Shown: positions 59,996 through 64,000 of the stretch, piece after piece
Layout: every line of letters starts with the position of its first letter
How positions within the stretch are numbered: the stretch's first letter is position 1
Origin: Aldehydirespirator sp965221215
GTDB lineage: Bacteria; Actinomycetota; Acidimicrobiia; Acidimicrobiales; Aldehydirespiratoraceae
Reading direction: 5' to 3'
Assembly (NCBI GenBank): GCA_965221215.1
Contig: OZ244872.1
Span: 1,674,001 to 1,738,000 of the forward strand
Length of the DNA: 64,000 bases
Notes under the pieces: generated by a model
Database searches by the model: none
Told to the model about the DNA's origin: nothing
The model's input: only the letters and a program-made list of their open reading frames with translations
Translations under genes and position numbers: made by a program

Positions 59996-60080
59996 AGCGC
60001 GCCCGCGAGCAGTCTCAGTGTCGTCATCGACTTGCGGATTCGGTGGACATGTACCCAGCAACCCCCGCCGCTGATGGGTT

Positions 60081-60113
60081 TGGAGCGCTCCATTTTGGAA
60101 TTGGAGCGCTCTA
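60081..60113. promoter_or_regulatory. two LacI-type palindromic operators in the divergent iol promoter region
   Basis: TGGAGCGCTCCA at 60081-60092 is a perfect 12-bp palindrome. A near-perfect second copy, TGGAGCGCTCTA, lies at 60102-60113. Centres are 21 bases apart, two helix turns, so a LacI-family dimer pair could bind the same face. They sit between the operon's first gene and the regulator, 25 bases before the regulator's chosen start, so both directions are probably repressed. Confidence 0.85.
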
Positions 60114-60137
60114 ATGGTCTATCGTGCCCGGCGTGAA

Positions 60138-61190
60138 ATGTCAAACCGCACGCCGGACCTCATCGGTGGCATGAACCGCCCCACCATGGAGGACGTGGCC
60201 GAGCGGGCCAAGGTTTCGCGGGCGCTGGTGTCGCTGGTCATAAACGACTCGCCGCAGGTCTCCGACGAGAAGCGGCGCTCGGTGCTGCGCGCCGCCCAGG
60301 AGCTGGGCTACCGGCCCAACCTGATGGCCCGCATCCTCGCCCAGCAGCGCACCCACACCATCGGCGTGCTCGTCGACGACTTCCGCAACCCGTTCTTCGG
60401 CGAGGTGGTGGACGGCATCGAGGCCGAGGCCGCCGAGCACGGCCTACGGGTGCTGATCCTCAACGGCCACCGCGACGCCGGGCGCGAGCTCGACGCGGTC
60501 GAAACCTTCCTGCAGTTGCGGGTGGAGGGAATGGCCCTCGTCGGCGCCCGCCTCGGAGACGACGACCTGGCCCGGGCGGGCGCGGCCGCGCCGTGCGTGA
60601 TGGTGGCCAGCGGCACGGCCCATCCCGGCGCCGACAGCGTCGGCACCGACGACCGGCGGGGGGCGGAGCTGGCGGTGGAGCATCTGGCCTCGCTGGGCCA
60701 CACCCGCATCGTCCATATGGACGGGGGCAGGAACGCGTCGGCGGCCCGGCGCCGCGCCGGCTACGAGTCGGGCATGCGGGCCGCGGGGCTCGGCGAGTTG
60801 ATCGATGTGCGCCCCGCGGGCGACGACGAGGCCGACGCGCTGGCCGTCATCGACGACCTGCTGGCCGAGGATCGCCCGCCCAGCGCCATCTTCGCCTTCA
60901 ACGATCTGCTGGCCGCGGGCGCGCTCAACCGCCTGGCCGACGCCGGCATGGCCGTGCCCGGCGACGTGTCGCTCGTCGGCTTCGACAACACCTTCATCTC
61001 CGCATTGCGCCACCTGTCGCTCACCACCGTCAACCAGCCGAAGCTGGACATGGGCCGCCTCGCGGTCCGCACCCTGCTGGAGCGCCTGTCCGACGGTGCG
61101 GGCGGGCCTATCCGCCACACGCTGGCGCCCGAGTTGGTGCTGCGGGGCACCACGGGACCGCCCGCCAACGGGTCGTCTCGGCACCGCTGA
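60138..61190 (+). CDS. LacI-family transcriptional regulator of the inositol operon
   Basis: A 350-residue LacI/PurR-type repressor. The helix-turn-helix and hinge are TMEDVAERAKVSRALVSLVI and GYRPNLMARILAQQR; the C-terminal part is a sugar-binding Peripla_BP fold (IGVLVDDFRNPFFGEVVDGI, FAFNDLLAAGALNRL, VGFDNTFIS). It should bind the paired palindromes just upstream and release on an inositol-related ligand. Start could be ATG 60114 (touching the operator), 60138 or 60171; the last puts the HTH at the usual distance from the N-terminus. None has a strong ribosome site. Confidence 0.92.
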   Translation: MSNRTPDLIGGMNRPTMEDVAERAKVSRALVSLVINDSPQVSDEKRRSVLRAAQELGYRPNLMARILAQQRTHTIGVLVDDFRNPFFGEVVDGIEAEAAEHGLRVLILNGHRDAGRELDAVETFLQLRVEGMALVGARLGDDDLARAGAAAPCVMVASGTAHPGADSVGTDDRRGAELAVEHLASLGHTRIVHMDGGRNASAARRRAGYESGMRAAGLGELIDVRPAGDDEADALAVIDDLLAEDRPPSAIFAFNDLLAAGALNRLADAGMAVPGDVSLVGFDNTFISALRHLSLTTVNQPKLDMGRLAVRTLLERLSDGAGGPIRHTLAPELVLRGTTGPPANGSSRHR

Positions 61191-61192
61191 CG

Positions 61193-61795
61193 ATGCTCGA
61201 CCATGTCTTCACCGACGCCATCGGCGCCTTGCGCGACGCCTTCGAGGACGCGCTGCTGGAGCGCCAGGCGGGCGAGGAGCGGTTTCAGACCGACGTGCTG
61301 GCCGGCGACGTCTCCTGGGAGAACTCCTACGCCCTGCCCGGCGAGGGGCAGCCGCCGAGAGTGTGCGCCGACGTGAGCTGCGTGTGGCCCACCTGGTCGC
61401 AGGCCGCCTACCTGAGCTGGTATGCGGGCGACGGCTACGCCGAGCCGCCCCGCATCGAGATCAAGATCCTGCTGAGGGCCCAGTGCCTGGTCGCCGCGCC
61501 CGGACCGGCCATGGTGCTGGGCGTGCTGCCCGCCACCAGCCCCGACATCGGCAGCGAGCCGCTGGTGCGGGGCGGTCCCCGGATCGAGTCGCTGTACAGC
61601 GAGGACCTCGACGATGCCGACGCCACCGAGTACGCCATCGACGTCGGCTATGAGGGCGCCTACGAGCTCGACGAGGCCGGCCTGTCCGACGGCACCGAGC
61701 TCGACAAGCACTTCACCGCGCTGGGCGGCTGGATCGCCTCAATGCTGGTGCGCCTCGGCGACCTGGATCTCAGCTACAGAACCCAGCCCGAGTAA
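61193..61795 (+). CDS. hypothetical protein downstream of the LacI regulator
   Basis: A 200-residue acidic protein with no signal peptide or membrane segment. It is Asp/Glu- and Trp/Tyr-rich (CADVSCVWPTWSQAAYLSWY, DVGYEGAYELDEAG). I recognise no family. It starts 2 bases after the regulator's stop, so it is almost certainly co-transcribed with it and may take part in regulation or inositol sensing, but nothing in the sequence shows that. Confidence 0.75.
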   Translation: MLDHVFTDAIGALRDAFEDALLERQAGEERFQTDVLAGDVSWENSYALPGEGQPPRVCADVSCVWPTWSQAAYLSWYAGDGYAEPPRIEIKILLRAQCLVAAPGPAMVLGVLPATSPDIGSEPLVRGGPRIESLYSEDLDDADATEYAIDVGYEGAYELDEAGLSDGTELDKHFTALGGWIASMLVRLGDLDLSYRTQPE

Positions 61796-61814
61796 TCGGA
61801 CGCGCCTTGCTGGC

Positions 61815-62804
61815 TCAGGCCTGGTTCGTGAGCTCTGAGAGCGCAGTCATGGGACGGGCGCCGACATGGCTGATCGCCTCTGCCGCAGCCCGGCTGCCCA
61901 ACTCGGCGCAGCGGACCGCAGGCGCGCCCCGGCCCAGTCCCCACAGGAACCCCGAGGCGTAGAGATCGCCGGCCCCGGTGGCATCGACGAGTTGTGGGAC
62001 GGTGACCTTGACCGCGGGCACTGCTTCTCGGATTGAGCCCTGAGCGACCACCGAGCCGCGGGCGCCGCGGGTGATGGCCACCGTATGCGCCATCTCCGCC
62101 GTGCGGTCCCGGGCTGCGCCAAAGTCATCGGTGCAGTGCAGCGCGCACACCTCTGCCTCGTTGGCGAGCACCACATCTACCCGGTCCTCGATCAGATCGA
62201 GCCATTCCTCGCGGTGCCGCTCCACACAGAACGAGTCGCTCAGCGCCAAAGCCACCGTCCTGCCTGCATCACACGCGGCCTCCATGGCCAAACGGATGGC
62301 GTCCTTGGCCGCCCGAACATCCCAGAGATATCCCTCGCAGTAGGTGATGGCGGCCGAGGCAACCAGGTCAGTGTCCACATCAGAGGGGTCGAGCAAGGCG
62401 GCCATGCCCAGGTAGGTGTTCATGGTGCGCTCCGCATCCGGGGTCACCTGCACCAGACAGCGGGCGGTCGGGGGTCCGTCCGACGCGGGCGGCACACCGA
62501 AGTAAACACCCATCGCCCGGATGTCGGCGACAAATACCTCCCCGAGATCGTCAGCGCTCACCTTGCCGATGAAGGCGGCCCGACCGCCGAACGAGGCCAC
62601 TCCGGCCACGGTGTTGGCCGCCGATCCGCCGGGGGCGGCCACTCCCGAAGGCATGGCCCCGTACAGCTCCGCCGATCGCTCGGCCCCGACCAGGGTCATC
62701 GCCCCCTTGGTCAGACCGTGGTCGTCGATGAACGAGTCGGGAACCGCCGCGATCACGTCGACTATGGCGTTGCCGACGCCCACCACATCGAACGCAGGTT
62801 GCAA
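61815..62804 (-). CDS. PfkB-family carbohydrate/adenosine kinase
   Basis: A 329-residue ribokinase-fold kinase resembling actinobacterial adenosine kinase: VVGVGNAIVDVIA at the start, PGGSAANTVAGVASFGG, ANEAEVCALH and the catalytic DATGAGDLYASGFL near residue 285. Adenosine kinase would pair functionally with the adenosine deaminase at 37 kb, but fructose- or ribose-type substrates are not excluded. TTG at 62804 is chosen because GGGGGAGG lies just upstream; a longer frame from 62882 adds low-complexity residues. Confidence 0.9.
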   Translation of the reverse strand: MQPAFDVVGVGNAIVDVIAAVPDSFIDDHGLTKGAMTLVGAERSAELYGAMPSGVAAPGGSAANTVAGVASFGGRAAFIGKVSADDLGEVFVADIRAMGVYFGVPPASDGPPTARCLVQVTPDAERTMNTYLGMAALLDPSDVDTDLVASAAITYCEGYLWDVRAAKDAIRLAMEAACDAGRTVALALSDSFCVERHREEWLDLIEDRVDVVLANEAEVCALHCTDDFGAARDRTAEMAHTVAITRGARGSVVAQGSIREAVPAVKVTVPQLVDATGAGDLYASGFLWGLGRGAPAVRCAELGSRAAAEAISHVGARPMTALSELTNQA

Positions 62805-62945
62805 TGATCCTCCCCCGGTCGCCGCCGGAACAGTAGGCGACCCCGTACCACCCGTTCCCACGGGCCGCTCGGGCCGCGCCACCCGCTCCTGCGCACTCCG
62901 CCCACAGGCCGCTCGGGCCCCGGGGGGCCGGCCGGGCGGGGCGGG

Positions 62946-63767
62946 TCAGCCGGTGGCTACTCGGCGGGCCAGCGAGCGGAAGGCCATCACGAAGGTCACG
63001 AGGGCGAGCCCGCCGATGGCGGCCGCCGCCTTGCCGATGGCGGCCGCGTCCCAGCCGCCGGTGAGCAGCGACCGCATGCCCTCGAGCAGGTAGGTGACCG
63101 GGTTCCAGGCGGCCACCGTCTGCATCCAGCCGGTCATCAGCTCGCGGGGCAGGTAGGCGGGCGTGAGGAAGGCGAACGGAAAGAAGATCAGGAACGACGA
63201 GTTGACCGCGGCCGGGTTCCCGGTGCGCAGCGCCACCGTGTACGGAAACCCGGTGAAGGCGAGGCTCCACGTCACCGCCAGCGCCAAAAAGAGCAGGATC
63301 CCCAGCAGCCCGGTCTCGAAGCGCACCCCGGCGATGAAGCCCATGGTGATCACCACCAGCGACAGCGCCGCAGCCAGCACGATGTCGGCCACCATCAATC
63401 CGAGCAGCAGGGTGGCGCGCCGCACCGGCGTGACCAGCATGCGGTCGAGGTAGCCGGTCTGGATATCGATCACCAGCACCGACGCCCGGGAGATGCCGGT
63501 GACCGCGAAGATGATGGCGACCGGTATCTGGAACGCCCGGTAGTCGATGCCCGGGGTCTGCTCCACGAACGACTCCAGCGCGCCGATGTTGACGACGAAG
63601 AAGAACGTCGGGATGATCAGCGCCGGGGCCAGCGCCTCGGGCTCGCGCAGCAGGCTGCGCACCGAGCGGCGGGCCACGGTGGCGATGTCGGTGAGGAACC
63701 CGACGGGGCGGACCATCCCGCCGCCGGGCGCACCGGACGTACCCGTTGTGCTCGTCTGGACGCTCAT
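62946..63767 (-). CDS. ABC-2 type exporter permease (DrrB-like)
   Basis: A 273-residue membrane protein with about six helices and the ABC-2 signature region (LTPAYLPRELMTGWMQTVAAWNPVTYLLEGMR) near residues 205-235, as in daunorubicin-type DrrB permeases. The start overlaps the ATPase stop by 4 bases (ATGA), so the two form one exporter. Substrate unknown: drugs or lipids are typical for the family. Confidence 0.93.
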   Translation of the reverse strand: MSVQTSTTGTSGAPGGGMVRPVGFLTDIATVARRSVRSLLREPEALAPALIIPTFFFVVNIGALESFVEQTPGIDYRAFQIPVAIIFAVTGISRASVLVIDIQTGYLDRMLVTPVRRATLLLGLMVADIVLAAALSLVVITMGFIAGVRFETGLLGILLFLALAVTWSLAFTGFPYTVALRTGNPAAVNSSFLIFFPFAFLTPAYLPRELMTGWMQTVAAWNPVTYLLEGMRSLLTGGWDAAAIGKAAAAIGGLALVTFVMAFRSLARRVATG

Positions 63768-64000
63768 GGCCCGCTGCTCCTTCGCGCCCCCGATGCGCCA
63801 GCGTCGACGGCTGGGTCCACCGCCGACATCCGGTATCCGGTGGCCAGCAGGAACACGTCGTCGAGCGAAGGGGTGCGAATGGTGAGCGCCTGGGGATGGA
63901 TTCCCGACCCCGACAGGGCCACCGCCACGCTGCCGATGGTGGCGGCGCCGTCGGCGGTGGCGATGGTGATGCCCCGCCGGCCCTGGGTGACCGCATCCAC
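63764..64000 (-). CDS. ABC exporter ATPase (DrrA-like), C-terminal part
   Basis: Only the last 78 or so codons lie in the window. The block TPSLDDVFLLATGYRM is the conserved C-terminal signature of DrrA-type ATPases, preceded by a small beta domain. Walker motifs would lie to the right, outside the window. Partner of the permease gene that overlaps its stop. Confidence 0.85.
   Translation of the reverse strand: MDAVTQGRRGITIATADGAATIGSVAVALSGSGIHPQALTIRTPSLDDVFLLATGYRMSAVDPAVDAGASGARRSSGP

Overview
The window is high-GC DNA (about two thirds G+C) with frequent GTG and TTG starts, densely packed genes and many 4-base stop/start overlaps. The protein repertoire points to an actinomycete, most likely an Acidimicrobiia-like lineage: a DUF222-HNH endonuclease, actinobacterial-type SLH-like repeats, a mitochondrial-type aconitase, PfkB adenosine kinase and an actinobacterial-style inositol operon. 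The class-level assignment is inference; no rRNA or phylogenetic marker is present.

Layout. 0-7.2 kb: a secreted coiled-coil protein (cut by the window edge), a polytopic membrane protein, tRNA-Val, a retropepsin-like protein, an amidase, and divergent murF and ddl (peptidoglycan precursor synthesis). 7.2-9.3 kb: a vapBC toxin-antitoxin pair whose vapC is split by an IS256-family element with readable inverted ends and a 9-bp target duplication. 9.4-14.6 kb: a putative lipid operon (acyl-CoA reductase fused to a HAD phosphatase, LarA/DUF2088-like protein, PlsC acyltransferase). 14.7-16.7 kb: two convergent, paralogous nucleotidyltransferase-HEPN fusions. 16.9-22 kb: aconitase, acyl-CoA carboxyltransferase and citrate synthase. 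22-25.1 kb: quinone reductase, chorismate mutase, DUF222-HNH protein. 25.2-29 kb: an McrBC restriction system with an EVE-like reader, next to an IS630 remnant and a second copy of the mcrC 3' end. 29-33 kb: small genes, tRNA-Cys and tRNA-Gly, and an intact RHH/Doc toxin-antitoxin pair. 33-35.8 kb: methionine genes metX and a MetB/MetY-type gene behind a SAM riboswitch. 35.8-42 kb: DEAD-box helicase, adenosine deaminase, and a secreted M16 peptidase with SLH-like repeats.

42.9-60 kb is one coherent minus-strand operon for inositol, and probably methyl-inositol, catabolism. In transcription order it holds an IolE-like isomerase, a substrate-binding lipoprotein, a very large ABC permease, an ABC ATPase, iolC, a hydroxyacid dehydrogenase, a Gfo/Idh dehydrogenase, iolD, an SDR, a MocD-MocE-like oxygenase/Rieske fusion, iolG, an RmlD-like reductase, iolB and a LacD-type aldolase. 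A divergent LacI-family regulator faces it across two copies of a palindromic operator. Uptake, demethylation (inferred), oxidation, dehydration, ring opening, isomerisation, phosphorylation and aldol cleavage are all represented; IolA is not in the window. The last 3 kb hold a hypothetical gene, an adenosine-kinase-like gene and an ABC-2 exporter.

The most unusual signal is at gene junctions. At many same-strand junctions a short tandem duplication has created one or more mini-ORFs of 14-34 codons that overlap their neighbours by RTGA or TGATG, so that stop and start codons form an unbroken chain. The iolC/dehydrogenase junction has four in a row. A separate dispersed repeat of up to about 125 bp (four copies in the window) also encodes a short peptide whose stop overlaps the next gene's start in two copies.
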